Below are positions 16,628 to 25,156 of a stretch of DNA of 64,000 nt, one piece after another. Origin of the DNA: Desulfosporosinus sp. Sb-LF (GTDB lineage: Bacteria > Bacillota > Desulfitobacteriia > Desulfitobacteriales > Desulfitobacteriaceae); assembly GCF_004766055.1 (NCBI RefSeq), contig NZ_SPQR01000007.1:124001-188000 (forward strand), given 5' to 3'. The stretch's first letter is position 1. The number at the start of each line of letters is the position of its first letter. The translations under genes were made by a program, and so were the position numbers. Under the pieces are notes generated by a model. That model saw only the letters and a list, made by a program, of their open reading frames with translations, had not been told where the DNA came from and ran no database searches.

Positions 16628-18052
16628 ATGGAAAACCGAGTAAGATCTGGAATAACAATTGATTATATGGGAATGATGCAAAGCTCGCAAAACCAGAATG
16701 GATTTACAAAGGAGGAACTACAGAACCTACAAGAAGCGTTGAATGAAGCCCAGACTACCCTCTCCACTCGATGGAAGGCGGGAGAAATCGATTTCTCAAA
16801 GCTCTTAGATCCAATAAAAACTCAAATACCAGAAATTATAGAGTATGCAAATTCTGTCGCATCTAACTTTGAAAATTTTGTAGTTTTAGGAATTGGTGGA
16901 TCGGCACTCGGACCCTTGGCTGTTCACCAAGCACTAAACCATTACTATTATAACGAACTTTCTCCTGAGAAGCGCGGTCATCGTCCCCGCTTTTATGTCA
17001 TGGATAATATTGATCCAGTACGGTTTAACGAGTTGTTACAAATCCTTGATCCTTCTAAGACCCTCTTTAATGTAATTTCAAAATCAGGTAATACATCGGA
17101 AACTATGGCTCAGTTTCTGATTGTTCGAGATACCTTGCGTAGGGTATGCGGAGAGAACTACGCTCAACATATTGTTGTGACCACGGATAAAGAAAAAGGA
17201 AATCTTCTGCCGATTGCCCTCAAGGAAGGCTATCATAGGTTTGTGGTCCCGACGGGAATAGGTGGGCGCTTTTCAGAACTGACGCCCGTGGGGTTGCTAG
17301 CAGCTGCCATCTGTGGAATTGATGTTAATCAACTTATGGAAGGCGCCTTGGAGATGGATCAGTGGATTCGTAAGACAAGCGGGGTATTCTCTAACCCCGC
17401 ACAATTGCGTGCCGCACTTGCTCATTTGTCATGGCAAAAAGGAAAAAATATCTCGGTATTTATGCCCTATGCTGATGGGTTGAAAACAATGGCTGACTGG
17501 TATGCCCAATTATGGGCGGAAAGCTTGGGGAAACGAAATGATCGCCAGGGGAAGGTTGTTAACATTGGACAGACACCTGTAAAAGCGCTGGGGGTTACGG
17601 ACCAACATTCTCAAGTTCAATTATTTGTCGAAGGCCCTGATGATAAGGTCATTACGTTTGTGGCAGTTGAAAAATTTGCGGAAACTCAAGAGATCCCGGT
17701 AGATTTAGAATTGCCTGAGGATATCCAGTTCTTGGGGGGGCGCACTTTAGCAGAATTATTGTTTGCGGAGCAAAAAGCAACCGAATACGCCCTGACTTTG
17801 GCAGGGCGGCAACACCAAAAGATTATTCTTCCCTACTTGGATGCTTATAACGTAGGGCAATTACTTCTCCTGCTTGAGTGGGAGACGGCGTATATGGGTG
17901 AATTACTGAATATTAATGCCTTCGATCAACCAGGGGTTGAGGAAGGGAAGAATGGGACATACGCCTTAATGGGACGTAAAGGGTATGAAACGAGGAGACA
18001 AGAAATCGAGGAATATGGAAAAACTCAGTATAGTTTAACGAAAGAACTATAG
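16628..18052 (+). CDS. pgi: Glucose-6-phosphate isomerase
   Basis: A 474-residue enzyme interconverting glucose-6-phosphate and fructose-6-phosphate. It has two SIS-type sugar-binding folds. Motifs are VLGIGGSALGPLA, FNVISKSGNTSETMAQ, GIGGRFSELTPVG, WAESLGKR and DQHSQVQLFVEGP with the catalytic His. The start is ATG 16628, since GAGGGTG lies six bases upstream; ATG 16613 overlaps the ribosome region and has no spacing. It is downstream of pfkA and ends at a strong hairpin. Length is usual for bacterial Pgi. Confidence 0.95.
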   Translation: MENRVRSGITIDYMGMMQSSQNQNGFTKEELQNLQEALNEAQTTLSTRWKAGEIDFSKLLDPIKTQIPEIIEYANSVASNFENFVVLGIGGSALGPLAVHQALNHYYYNELSPEKRGHRPRFYVMDNIDPVRFNELLQILDPSKTLFNVISKSGNTSETMAQFLIVRDTLRRVCGENYAQHIVVTTDKEKGNLLPIALKEGYHRFVVPTGIGGRFSELTPVGLLAAAICGIDVNQLMEGALEMDQWIRKTSGVFSNPAQLRAALAHLSWQKGKNISVFMPYADGLKTMADWYAQLWAESLGKRNDRQGKVVNIGQTPVKALGVTDQHSQVQLFVEGPDDKVITFVAVEKFAETQEIPVDLELPEDIQFLGGRTLAELLFAEQKATEYALTLAGRQHQKIILPYLDAYNVGQLLLLLEWETAYMGELLNINAFDQPGVEEGKNGTYALMGRKGYETRRQEIEEYGKTQYSLTKEL

Positions 18053-18078
18053 CTTAGAAGATTAATTGAGATTTCTAA

Positions 18079-18122
18079 AACCTCCACTAATATTGGTAAA
18101 CAGTATTAGTGGAGGTTGTTTA
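18079..18122 (+). terminator. Hairpin after pgi
   Basis: Perfect 14-bp stem (18079-18092 with 18104-18117) and an 11-base loop, followed by GTTTATTTG. It probably ends the pfkA-pgi unit and lies upstream of the FtsA-like gene. Confidence 0.7.
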
Positions 18123-18183
18123 TTTGTATCGAGGAGGATTTTACATAAAAAAGGTCGAATTTACTCAAAGAGAGGTGAAACAA

Positions 18184-20289
18184 GTGGAACCTATTTTCGC
18201 GTTAGATATTGGAACTCGTATGGTTATGGGGCTGGTAATGACCAAGAACAAAGAACGAGATTATGAAATTTTGGCCAGCGCTCGAACGGAACATCGGCAG
18301 CGCGCTATGTATGATGGGCAAGTTCATGATGTGGATGAAGTTGCCCAGGCAGTTATTAAGGTCAAAGAAATTCTGGAAAAAAAATTAGGGTTTCCCTTAA
18401 AACAGGTTGCAGTGGCAGCAGCTGGTCGAGCGTTGAGAACTGAAATAGCTTTTGCTGAACATAAGGAATTACTTCCAGTTCGTTGGGAACGGGATGACGT
18501 ATTAGCAATGGAAATGGAAGCAGTTCATCAAGCGCTTCGTCAGCTGCAATCATCAACACACAATGATACCCAAAGCTATCATTGTGTGGGGTTCAACACT
18601 ATAGCCCAGTGGAATGAGGGAGAAGAAATTGCTAATCTAATCGGGCAGCGCGGGAGAGTGGCTAAGGTATCGGTGATTGCGACATTTTTGCCACGAACAG
18701 TCGTTGATGGCTTGGTTGCGGTCTTGGGCCGTGTTGACCTAGAGATGATCAGTTTGACATTGGAACCGATTGCCGCTGGACAAGCTGCCATTCCGGCGAA
18801 TATGAGACGTCTAAATCTCGCATTGGTTGATGTTGGAGCAGGAACCGCGGATATTGCCTTGACTCGGTATGGGACTTTTTTTGCCTATGGAATGGTCCCT
18901 ATGGCAGGAGATGAGGTCACCGAGGCAATCTGCGCGCAGTATCTTCTTGATTTTAAGGTAGGAGAAAAAGTAAAACGAGACCTAAATACGAAGGCCAAGC
19001 TGAACTTCACTGATTTTCTTGGAACTAAAGTCGTTGTGAATAAAGAAGACGTATTGAGTGTCATACAACCTGTGGTTGGAACGTTAGCGGAGCGAATTTC
19101 AAAGGAGATTGTTAGCCTCAATAATGACATCCCACAAGCTATTATTCTCATTGGTGGAGGAAGCTTAACCCCAATGCTTTCTGAAATGTTGGCTGAGACT
19201 ATGGGAATTCCTCAGAATAGAGTGGGAGTTCAAGTCAGAGAACGGCTAGGGGACATTCTTGGGGAGAAAAACTTGAAGGGCCCGGAAAGCATTACTCCTA
19301 TCGGAATTGGAATCGCTGCGATCGAGGGAAAGGGGCTACAGTATTATACTGTAGCAGTAAATAATACACCTGTGCCAATTTTTGAATTACAGTTAACAAC
19401 GGTTGCCGAAGCTTTACTTGCTGCGGGGATACAGCCACGCTCATTTTTTGGTAGGCCTGGAGCGGCGTTAACATTTGAATGGAATTGCGAAATGCGAGTT
19501 ATTAAGGGGACTATGGGAAGCCCCGCCCTCTTATTCGTCAATGGCGAGCTTGGAAAATTAGATCAAGCGTTAAAAGCGGGGGATGAAATCACCTTTACTT
19601 CAGGTGAACCAGGTAGAGATGCCCAGGTATGCTTCGAAGAGATGTTACCTTCTCAAAATCCGAAATGGATTTTCTGGAATGGCCAACGAGAGAAATATGC
19701 CACGCAGGTCTTTGTAAATCATCAGTTAGTAAGCGAGACAGATCAAATTCTTGATGGATATAAAATTACGTACATTCCCAATGATGATTTAACCAATCTC
19801 CTAAAGCAAAAGGGCTTTGACTCAAAAAAAAATGAAGAGCTACTGATTCGTATCAATGGAGAGACTCGTTCGCTTGACTTGAAACATGAGATTTTGGTTA
19901 ATGGCAGTGGGGTAGAGGGTAACTGTATCATCCGTGAGGGAGATTCGATAGAGGTTCGTACAAGGCAGATCACGGTGGGTGAGCTGAAGCTTCAGCCCAG
20001 GCCTATGATTTTCAGCGTAAACGGAGTAGCACTTGAATACCCTCCTCAAGAAACCATCATTTTGTTTCGAGGAAGACCTGTGTCTGAAGATCTACTCCTT
20101 AAGGATGGAATGGACCTTAGGGTTGATGGGTATAAGCAAATGCCGATTCTTTCAGATCTTTTGCCCTATGTTAAGTTTCCAGATGAGCTAGTTCCAGGAT
20201 CTTCGTTGAAACTACGTGTCAATGGCCAAGAAGCTGAATTCACAACGGTTTTACATCCAGGTGACCGCTTAACTGCTACGTTTCGTTAA
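18184..20289 (+). CDS. FtsA-like actin-fold ATPase with C-terminal beta-grasp-like modules
   Basis: A 701-residue protein. Residues 1-380 are an FtsA/PilM-type actin-fold ATPase. Phosphate-1 is FALDIGTRMVMGLV (5-18), phosphate-2 is ALVDVGAGTADIALTRYG (around 215), and the adenosine motif is AIILIGGGSLTPML (around 320). An FtsA-like 1C region is present (QVAVAAAGRALRTE). After about residue 405 come four or five short modules with the pattern V-N-G then L-x-x-G-D/M-x-I (LLFVNGELGKLDQAL..AGDEITF, VFVNHQLVSETDQIL, LKLRVNGQEA..HPGDRL), resembling ThiS/MoaD/SLBB beta-grasp folds. The start GTG 18184 follows GAGAGGTG; the open frame extends upstream into the hairpin. It is not ordinary FtsA, which is about 420 residues. 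The role is unknown. Confidence 0.78.
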   Translation: MEPIFALDIGTRMVMGLVMTKNKERDYEILASARTEHRQRAMYDGQVHDVDEVAQAVIKVKEILEKKLGFPLKQVAVAAAGRALRTEIAFAEHKELLPVRWERDDVLAMEMEAVHQALRQLQSSTHNDTQSYHCVGFNTIAQWNEGEEIANLIGQRGRVAKVSVIATFLPRTVVDGLVAVLGRVDLEMISLTLEPIAAGQAAIPANMRRLNLALVDVGAGTADIALTRYGTFFAYGMVPMAGDEVTEAICAQYLLDFKVGEKVKRDLNTKAKLNFTDFLGTKVVVNKEDVLSVIQPVVGTLAERISKEIVSLNNDIPQAIILIGGGSLTPMLSEMLAETMGIPQNRVGVQVRERLGDILGEKNLKGPESITPIGIGIAAIEGKGLQYYTVAVNNTPVPIFELQLTTVAEALLAAGIQPRSFFGRPGAALTFEWNCEMRVIKGTMGSPALLFVNGELGKLDQALKAGDEITFTSGEPGRDAQVCFEEMLPSQNPKWIFWNGQREKYATQVFVNHQLVSETDQILDGYKITYIPNDDLTNLLKQKGFDSKKNEELLIRINGETRSLDLKHEILVNGSGVEGNCIIREGDSIEVRTRQITVGELKLQPRPMIFSVNGVALEYPPQETIILFRGRPVSEDLLLKDGMDLRVDGYKQMPILSDLLPYVKFPDELVPGSSLKLRVNGQEAEFTTVLHPGDRLTATFR

Positions 20290-20326
20290 GAAAGGAATAT
20301 TTTTGTCTGGAAAGACTCTTTAACAC

Positions 20327-20354
20327 TTGACAATTTTGATGCAGGCCATAAAAT
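20327..20354 (+). promoter_or_regulatory. Sigma-A-type promoter
   Basis: TTGACA (20327-20332), a 16-base spacer, then TAAAAT (20349-20354). It drives the 66-codon membrane protein gene. Confidence 0.6.
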
Positions 20355-20374
20355 GGTAATGGAGGTGTGGAATA

Positions 20375-20575
20375 ATGGTATTTCAATGGTTGATGGTATT
20401 AATCGCAGTTGCTACGTTATTTGTTACATTATATTCCGATGCGTTATCAGGTAAAAAGAAACATTCGAGCTATTTCCAGGCAGTTCAGAAACCAACTGGG
20501 AAAACAGAGCGTGAAACAGCCATATTTAAACCCAATCAACACGATCGTTTTTTTACAAAACTAAACAGTTTATAA
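20375..20575 (+). CDS. Small single-pass membrane protein, unknown
   Basis: A 66-residue protein with an N-terminal hydrophobic helix (about residues 3-22: VFQWLMVLIAVATLFVTLY) and a basic, polar C-terminal tail (GKKKH, then KTERETAIFKPN). It is likely anchored in the membrane with the tail in the cytoplasm. The start is ATG 20375, after GGAGGTG. It has its own promoter and a terminator. I do not recognise the family. The neighbouring FtsA-like ATPase makes a functional link possible but unproven. Confidence 0.6.
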   Translation: MVFQWLMVLIAVATLFVTLYSDALSGKKKHSSYFQAVQKPTGKTERETAIFKPNQHDRFFTKLNSL

Positions 20576-20579
20576 TCTT

Positions 20580-20614
20580 AACAGATCCGATAGTTAACAT
20601 CGGATCTGTTTTAT
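20580..20614 (+). terminator. Terminator of the small membrane protein gene
   Basis: Perfect stem ACAGATCCGAT/ATCGGATCTGT (20581-20591 with 20599-20609), then TTTATAG. Confidence 0.8.
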
Positions 20615-20670
20615 AGTTTAGTAATAAATAGGTTAGACACAAGTTCAAAATAATTTGGCCAAGGGGTTTC

Positions 20671-20699
20671 TTGAGACCCTAGCTTTTTCAGGATATAAT
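20671..20699 (+). promoter_or_regulatory. lgt promoter
   Basis: TTGAGA (20671-20676), a 17-base spacer, then a perfect TATAAT (20694-20699). Confidence 0.7.
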
Positions 20700-20768
20700 A
20701 AAGAGATTAACGTTTAGAGAATCGGGTAATAATTAAGACAACCGATTCTATGATTGAAGGAGGCACTA

Positions 20769-21557
20769 ATGCATCAATATTGGTTCTTTATTGGAAGTTT
20801 TCCTCTTCGCGCTTATGGGACACTTTTTGCGTTGGCCTTCATTCTAGGGGTAGGTGTAACCCTATATTTTGCTAAAGCTGAAGGTCGGCCAGAATACATG
20901 GAGATAATGATGGACTTAGCGCCGCTTTTGCTTATTTCAGGTTTGGTAGGCGCCCGGATTTGGCAAGTGTTTTTTTTCGATTGGGCTTTTTATCGCAAAT
21001 ACCCTGGCGAAATTATTGCCGTCTGGCATGGTGGGCTATCGATTCAAGGGGGCGTTGTTGGGGCGTTACTCGTTGGTGGAATTTACGTTTGGCGAAAGAA
21101 GTTATCATTCTGGGAGTTAGCTGATTTAGCTGCTCCAGGACTTATGTTAGCTCAGGCAATCGGAAGAGATGCCAATCTCATGAATGGAGATGCTTTTGGA
21201 GGGCCAACAGGCGGAGATTTTGGAATCATTTATCCAGTAGGCACGATTGCACGTGACACTTTTGGGAACCAACCTCTGTGGCCTGCCGAAGTGTGGGAAG
21301 GGCAAGTCGATGTGATTATCTTCGCTCTTCTCGTGATCTTGAAATTAAGAAAATGGCCATCAGGGACTATCTTTTTGTTGTACATGGTTTTTTACAATTT
21401 ATCAAGATTCTTTTTAGAAAATCTTCGGGGAGATAGCCCACGATTTTTATTTAATTGGTCTGCGGCACAATGGAGTAGTATGGTCGCTGTAGGAATTGCT
21501 CTCGCACTCTTAGCATGGAGAATTTGGAAAGAGCGACAAGGGAAGCAGTCTAATTAA
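20769..21557 (+). CDS. lgt: Prolipoprotein diacylglyceryl transferase
   Basis: A 262-residue, roughly seven-helix membrane enzyme that moves diacylglycerol from phosphatidylglycerol to the lipobox Cys of prolipoproteins. Family motifs are the N-terminal RAYGTLFALAF, VWHGGLSIQGGVVGA with the conserved His, and the signature AIGRDANLMNGDAFGGPTG. FFLENLRGDSPRF follows near the end. The start is ATG 20769, with AAGGAGG upstream; a TTG at 20754 contains the ribosome site and is rejected. It is monocistronic. A likely client, the PLD-like lipoprotein, is encoded near 25.2 kb. Confidence 0.95.
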   Translation: MHQYWFFIGSFPLRAYGTLFALAFILGVGVTLYFAKAEGRPEYMEIMMDLAPLLLISGLVGARIWQVFFFDWAFYRKYPGEIIAVWHGGLSIQGGVVGALLVGGIYVWRKKLSFWELADLAAPGLMLAQAIGRDANLMNGDAFGGPTGGDFGIIYPVGTIARDTFGNQPLWPAEVWEGQVDVIIFALLVILKLRKWPSGTIFLLYMVFYNLSRFFLENLRGDSPRFLFNWSAAQWSSMVAVGIALALLAWRIWKERQGKQSN

Positions 21558-21562
21558 GAAGA

Positions 21563-21599
21563 GCATGAGAATTCTGTTTAAAGAGAATTCTCATGCTTT
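21563..21599 (+). terminator. lgt terminator
   Basis: Perfect 13-bp stem GCATGAGAATTCT/AGAATTCTCATGC (21563-21575 with 21584-21596), then TTTG. It may also serve the convergent fmdE-like gene. Confidence 0.75.
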
Positions 21600-21665
21600 G
21601 TCCATTGAAAATAAATATTGCTATTTGATCTAAACTGCATGCAAATGGATTAATACCATCTAAAC

Positions 21666-22097
21666 CTATACTCTCTGAATGGTACAAAAAAGATGTTCCT
21701 CGGTTCCCATTAGAAATTGAATCGCTTCTAAATAGTGGTTCTGTCTTTCACGTGTACTTGTATATTCGTGAATTCCAACGAGGCGTTCTAACATTTCTGG
21801 ACAAATGGTGATTTTTATTCCTTCAGATGTACCAGTATACTTAAAGTGATAGATTGGTTGTTCCTTTTCAATGACACGTAACGCTCCTCGTCCGTAAGTT
21901 GCACGGTTCAACACTTGAAAAGCGTCAAGGGCACAGGATTGAGTATATGCCGTAACCTGAAGCTCGGAGCTTGGTGTAGGGCGAATTCCTAGCTCGCGCA
22001 TGGCAATTTGAGCCACACGGTAACCCAAGGCAATTTCTGGGCAAGTATGACCGTGAAAATCAATCACTTGTTCCCAAGGGGTTTTTTCGACACACAT
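21666..22097 (-). CDS. FmdE-domain protein
   Basis: A 143-residue protein with an FmdE domain (named for subunit E of formylmethanofuran dehydrogenase). The signature DFHGHTCPEIALGYRVA has the Cys and His ligands of the domain, and TQSCALDAFQVLNRATYGRG is the second family block. There is no C-terminal zinc finger. Such single-domain proteins occur in many anaerobes near molybdenum or formate genes, and their function is not settled. No methanofuran pathway is visible here. The start is ATG 22097, after GGAGGT on the minus strand. Confidence 0.85.
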   Translation of the reverse strand: MCVEKTPWEQVIDFHGHTCPEIALGYRVAQIAMRELGIRPTPSSELQVTAYTQSCALDAFQVLNRATYGRGALRVIEKEQPIYHFKYTGTSEGIKITICPEMLERLVGIHEYTSTRERQNHYLEAIQFLMGTEEHLFCTIQRV

Positions 22098-22236
22098 AAG
22101 CCGTACCTCCTCTACATAATTTATTGTATAACTAGAGAGCGCAAATGGGAAGTATTTAGAATATTACACAAATGTATGTTCACGTGCAGAATTTTTTAAT
22201 AATAAGTAGAAAATTGAAAAAAGAAGGCATAATTAG

Positions 22237-22276
22237 GAAGAGAGGCAAATCTCACGCGCGAGATTTGCCTCTCTTC
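22237..22276 (-). terminator. Long hairpin after the TIGR04086-type gene
   Basis: Perfect 17-bp stem (22237-22253 with 22260-22276) with loop ACGCGC. No strong T tract follows on the minus strand, so it might also be an RNA-stabilising element. Confidence 0.55.
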
Positions 22277-22303
22277 TCAAGGAATGAGATGCGAGGATTT
22301 CTA

Positions 22304-22678
22304 TTATGAACGATTGAAAAGTACCCCCACGATTCCACCTACTCCGCCCGAAACGAGAGCCAAAATAGTTTTCTCACCCATTTTTAGCCACGATGGACTG
22401 CTCGACCAGAAAACTCCAGATAGGAGCAGAACCAGAAGGATAAATCCAAGGCCTACCGCTAAACCATAGTATAATCCCCTTGTGCCCGCTTGGTGAGCAA
22501 TGATGAAGGCAGCGACGACGATACTGACACCAAAGATAATGTTGCTTGACAGATCGGATTCCGGAATCGACGTGAAGGAGAGTAGGAGGCCAAATACGAG
22601 AGATAAGAACAAAGCTAAGGTAGCCGCCAAGAGAATTCCCTTAAGAATTAAGCTGAACTGAAAGGGTTTGGACATCAT
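22304..22678 (-). CDS. TIGR04086-type membrane protein (YrzE-like)
   Basis: A 124-residue integral membrane protein with four hydrophobic helices and short polar turns. The spacing and the Gly-rich last helix (LALVSGGVGGIVGVLFNRS) match the TIGR04086/YrzE family of Clostridia and Bacilli, whose role is unknown. The start is ATG 22678 (or ATG 22675), after AAAGGAGGG on the minus strand. It is a single gene ending at a hairpin. Confidence 0.7.
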   Translation of the reverse strand: MMSKPFQFSLILKGILLAATLALFLSLVFGLLLSFTSIPESDLSSNIIFGVSIVVAAFIIAHQAGTRGLYYGLAVGLGFILLVLLLSGVFWSSSPSWLKMGEKTILALVSGGVGGIVGVLFNRS

Positions 22679-22785
22679 GGGTTATCCCTCCTTTGATTGT
22701 AACAACCTATGCTTCAATCCAAAGGAGTATGACAAGAATATAATAATAGCAATGACTTAATTTGAATTTTTGAGGAGGAGTAAAA

Positions 22786-23619
22786 ATGAAAAAGACAATC
22801 CCTGAATTCGAGAAAATGAAACAAGCTGGTGAGAAGATTACTATGTTGACAGCATACGATTATCCATCTGCCCAGTGGGTTGAAGCAGCTGGCGTTGATA
22901 CAATTCTTGTAGGAGATTCTTTGGGTATGGTGGTCTTAGGTTATGATTCAACGGTACCCGTAACGATGGAAGAAATGCTTCATCATACGAAAGCAGTACG
23001 GAGAGGGGCAATGCAAACCTTTGTGATTGCAGATATGCCGTTTATGAGTTACGCTACTGCTGATCTTGCGCTAATGAATGCCGGTCGACTCATTAAGGAA
23101 GGGGGAGCCGATGCCGTAAAACTTGAAGGAGGTTTTAACGTCATTCCGATTGTTCAAACCCTAACAAACGCGGGAATACCTATCGTCGGGCATATCGGTT
23201 TGACTCCTCAGACTGCAAATCAACTTGGAGGTTTTAAAGTCCAGGGACGTGATTTAGAAAGTGCTAAGCGGATAGTCAAGGACGGTCTTGCCTTGGAGCA
23301 AGCTGGAGCCTTTTTACTCGTGCTTGAGGCGATACCGAAACAGGTTGCAGGACAAATCTCTGTGAATTTGAAAATCCCCACCATAGGAATTGGAGCAGGG
23401 TTAGACTGTGATGGGCAGGTTTTGGTATTTCACGACATATTAGGGCTTTTCGAACGGTTTAGACCTAAATTTGTCAAACAATATGCTCAACTGGGGGATG
23501 AAGCAGTTCAAGCGATTCGATCGTATCATGAAGAGGTTAAATCCAGTGTCTTTCCGGCAGATGAACATACTTTTGGTTTATCAGATGAAGTTATTGAAAA
23601 GCTTTATGGAGATAAATGA
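22786..23619 (+). CDS. panB: 3-methyl-2-oxobutanoate hydroxymethyltransferase
   Basis: A 277-residue TIM-barrel enzyme of pantothenate synthesis. It adds a hydroxymethyl group from methylene-tetrahydrofolate to alpha-ketoisovalerate to make ketopantoate. Motifs are MLTAYDYPSAQWVEAAGVD, LVGDSLGMVVLGYDSTVPV, GGADAVKLEGG, PIVGHIGLTPQT and the IGIGAGLDCDGQVLVFHD block. The start is ATG 22786, after GAGGAGG. In many Firmicutes panB sits with panC and panD; here it stands alone, so the rest of the pathway must be encoded elsewhere. Confidence 0.96.
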   Translation: MKKTIPEFEKMKQAGEKITMLTAYDYPSAQWVEAAGVDTILVGDSLGMVVLGYDSTVPVTMEEMLHHTKAVRRGAMQTFVIADMPFMSYATADLALMNAGRLIKEGGADAVKLEGGFNVIPIVQTLTNAGIPIVGHIGLTPQTANQLGGFKVQGRDLESAKRIVKDGLALEQAGAFLLVLEAIPKQVAGQISVNLKIPTIGIGAGLDCDGQVLVFHDILGLFERFRPKFVKQYAQLGDEAVQAIRSYHEEVKSSVFPADEHTFGLSDEVIEKLYGDK

Positions 23620-23688
23620 ATTAAACTTAAAAGTGTATTGTTAAGGTTTAATTAAAAATAATGATAGTATAGCTTTTTCATTTAAATT

Positions 23689-23697
23689 TGATATAAT
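23689..23697 (+). promoter_or_regulatory. Extended -10 promoter for the winged-helix gene
   Basis: TGATATAAT: perfect TATAAT at 23692-23697 with TGn before it. No clear -35. Confidence 0.5.
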
Positions 23698-23749
23698 AGA
23701 ATTAATTTTAAAGCGGTTCAATAATTTTTTGTGGAAGGATGGACTTATA

Positions 23750-24214
23750 TTGAGATTAAAAGAAAAAACACACCGAAAATTTGTCGAATTTTTTGAAAAG
23801 ATTTCTAGTATGTATCAAGGTAAGGAATTCGAATTAGCATATTCAGATATACAACGTGAAACCGGAGCAGCAAGTGTAACCTTAAAACGTGCGATTCAAG
23901 CTTTAGCTGAGGATGGAGTGATTGAAGTTCATCCAGGACGCAACTCGAGATATGCTCGTTTTAGTTATCTTTTAGCTAATCAAAACCCAGAGGAAAACTC
24001 ATTGGACGTTCAATCCGACGGAACGCAAAAATTAGAGAAGCAAATCGAAGAACAAACTCAGTCGGGTGGACTCCTAGAATCAGTGAATGAAGATGTCCGT
24101 GAATTAACGCAGCTTGTTGATCATCTTCGGCGTCGTGTGCGTAGTCAAGAAATGGCTATTGCCTTGCTGCAAGACCGTTTAGCAGAAATTGAGGACAAAA
24201 TTAGAAAACGATAA
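23750..24214 (+). CDS. Winged-helix protein with C-terminal coiled coil
   Basis: A 154-residue protein. Residues 15-72 look like a winged helix-turn-helix (LAYSDIQRETGAASVTLKRAI, then ALAEDGVIEVHPG as recognition helix and wing). A polar linker rich in Gln and Glu and a strong coiled coil (about 115-150, EDVRELTQLVDHLRRRVRSQ) follow. It is probably an oligomeric DNA-binding regulator. The start is TTG 23750, ten bases after GGAAGGA; TTG 23729 lies before that site. It sits directly ahead of a probable 6S RNA gene, and its target is unknown. Confidence 0.65.
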   Translation: MRLKEKTHRKFVEFFEKISSMYQGKEFELAYSDIQRETGAASVTLKRAIQALAEDGVIEVHPGRNSRYARFSYLLANQNPEENSLDVQSDGTQKLEKQIEEQTQSGGLLESVNEDVRELTQLVDHLRRRVRSQEMAIALLQDRLAEIEDKIRKR

Positions 24215-24251
24215 TTTCCATGCATTTGTTAGAGATTTTTTTACGCAGTGG

Positions 24252-24260
24252 TGTTATAAT
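24252..24260 (+). promoter_or_regulatory. Extended -10 promoter for the 6S RNA
   Basis: TGTTATAAT (TATAAT at 24255-24260) would start RNA near 24266. No -35 at the usual spacing. Confidence 0.6.
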
Positions 24261-24265
24261 AAAAA

Positions 24266-24478
24266 TAGATCCTGCCTTGTGCGTACGGATTATCTTGGTT
24301 TTGATCCTATTATGTGACATGGGAGCTAAATGTCGAATTAATACAACATGCCCTTACCAGAATAAGGGAAGTTGGAACGTTCGAACTAGGTGCCCACCTG
24401 CGAGAGCGGGGTCAGAAACCTGGAGTCTTACGGCAAGTTGGGGAGGGGTAGGGAATTATTCCCTACCCCTATTATTTT
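24266..24478 (+). ncRNA. ssrS: Probable 6S RNA
   Basis: A noncoding transcript of about 210 bases between a TGTTATAAT promoter and a strong terminator. The 5' part (ATCCTGCCTTGTGCGTA) can pair with the 3' part (TACGGCAAGTTGGGGA) as an interrupted closing stem. Between them are long, weakly paired strands, as in the open-promoter-mimic bubble of 6S RNA. The 3' strand contains GTGCCCACCTGCGAGAGCGG then GGGTCAGAAACCTGG, similar in wording to 6S RNAs of other bacteria. 6S RNA binds the sigma-70/sigma-A holoenzyme and restrains it in stationary phase. An 86-codon ORF here has no ribosome site and is rejected. The exact ends are inferred. Confidence 0.6.
24445..24478 (+). terminator. Terminator of the 6S RNA
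   Basis: Stem GGGGTAGGGA/TCCCTACCCC (24445-24454 with 24460-24469), then TATTATTTT. Confidence 0.85.
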
Positions 24479-24491
24479 AAGGGGTGTAATA

Positions 24492-25118
24492 ATGACACGG
24501 ATCATATTAACTCGCCACGGCCAGACTTTATGGAACACTGAGGGGCGAGTACAAGGAACGTTAGATTCTCCGCTTACGGAAAAAGGGATACTTCAAGCTC
24601 GTTCGTTAGCATTTAGGTTAAGGGATGAGGGAATCGAGCATATATACTCTAGTGATTCCCTGCGAGCGGTGGGTACAGCGGAAGAAATCCGCCGAGAACT
24701 TGGGCTAGAAAGACTATCTACTGATTCCGCGCTACGTGAGTTCGGTTTTGGTGAATGGGAAGGGCGTATTTGGCAAGAGCTTCGTGTTGAATATCCAGAG
24801 ATCTTTAAGATTTGGGACTCAGAACCACATCTTGTGACTACTCCCGGCGGGGAGAACATGGAAATTGTCCAAAAAAGGGCCTGGAAATTTTTGCAACATA
24901 TCATTAAAGCCCATCAAGGCCAGACGGTTTGTCTTGTTACACATGGTCTAACCTTGAAATTGCTGGTTACAAAAGCTTTAGGCTTTGAGGTTCATGAGTG
25001 GGCTAAAACACCTTGGCAACATAATACTGCCTTAAATATACTCGAGGTTGAAGGCCAGCAGTGGGTGCCAAAACTGATTGGAGACTGTCAGCACTTAGAT
25101 GATTTAGAACTTAATTAG
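24492..25118 (+). CDS. Histidine phosphatase family protein (phosphoglycerate mutase/CobC-like)
   Basis: A 208-residue cytoplasmic protein of the histidine phosphatase superfamily. The catalytic RHG motif is TRHGQTLWNTEGRVQG (residues 7-22). Later blocks are the YSSDSLRAVGTAE Arg motif, the acid LREFGFGEWEGR, and the second His in CLVTHGLTLKLL. This form (GEWEGR, PGGEN) is shared by cofactor-independent-like phosphatases such as CobC/PhoE. Assignment to glycolytic mutase is unlikely given its length and motifs. The start is ATG 24492, after AAGGGGTG. The substrate is unknown. Confidence 0.88.
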   Translation: MTRIILTRHGQTLWNTEGRVQGTLDSPLTEKGILQARSLAFRLRDEGIEHIYSSDSLRAVGTAEEIRRELGLERLSTDSALREFGFGEWEGRIWQELRVEYPEIFKIWDSEPHLVTTPGGENMEIVQKRAWKFLQHIIKAHQGQTVCLVTHGLTLKLLVTKALGFEVHEWAKTPWQHNTALNILEVEGQQWVPKLIGDCQHLDDLELN

Positions 25119-25156
25119 GTCATCGACTGATTTATAACCCATTTAAACTAAATCAG

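Noticed and set aside
24220-24480. An 86-codon frame on the plus strand
   Set aside because: No ribosome site, and it overlaps the promoter, structured RNA and terminator signals of the probable 6S RNA.
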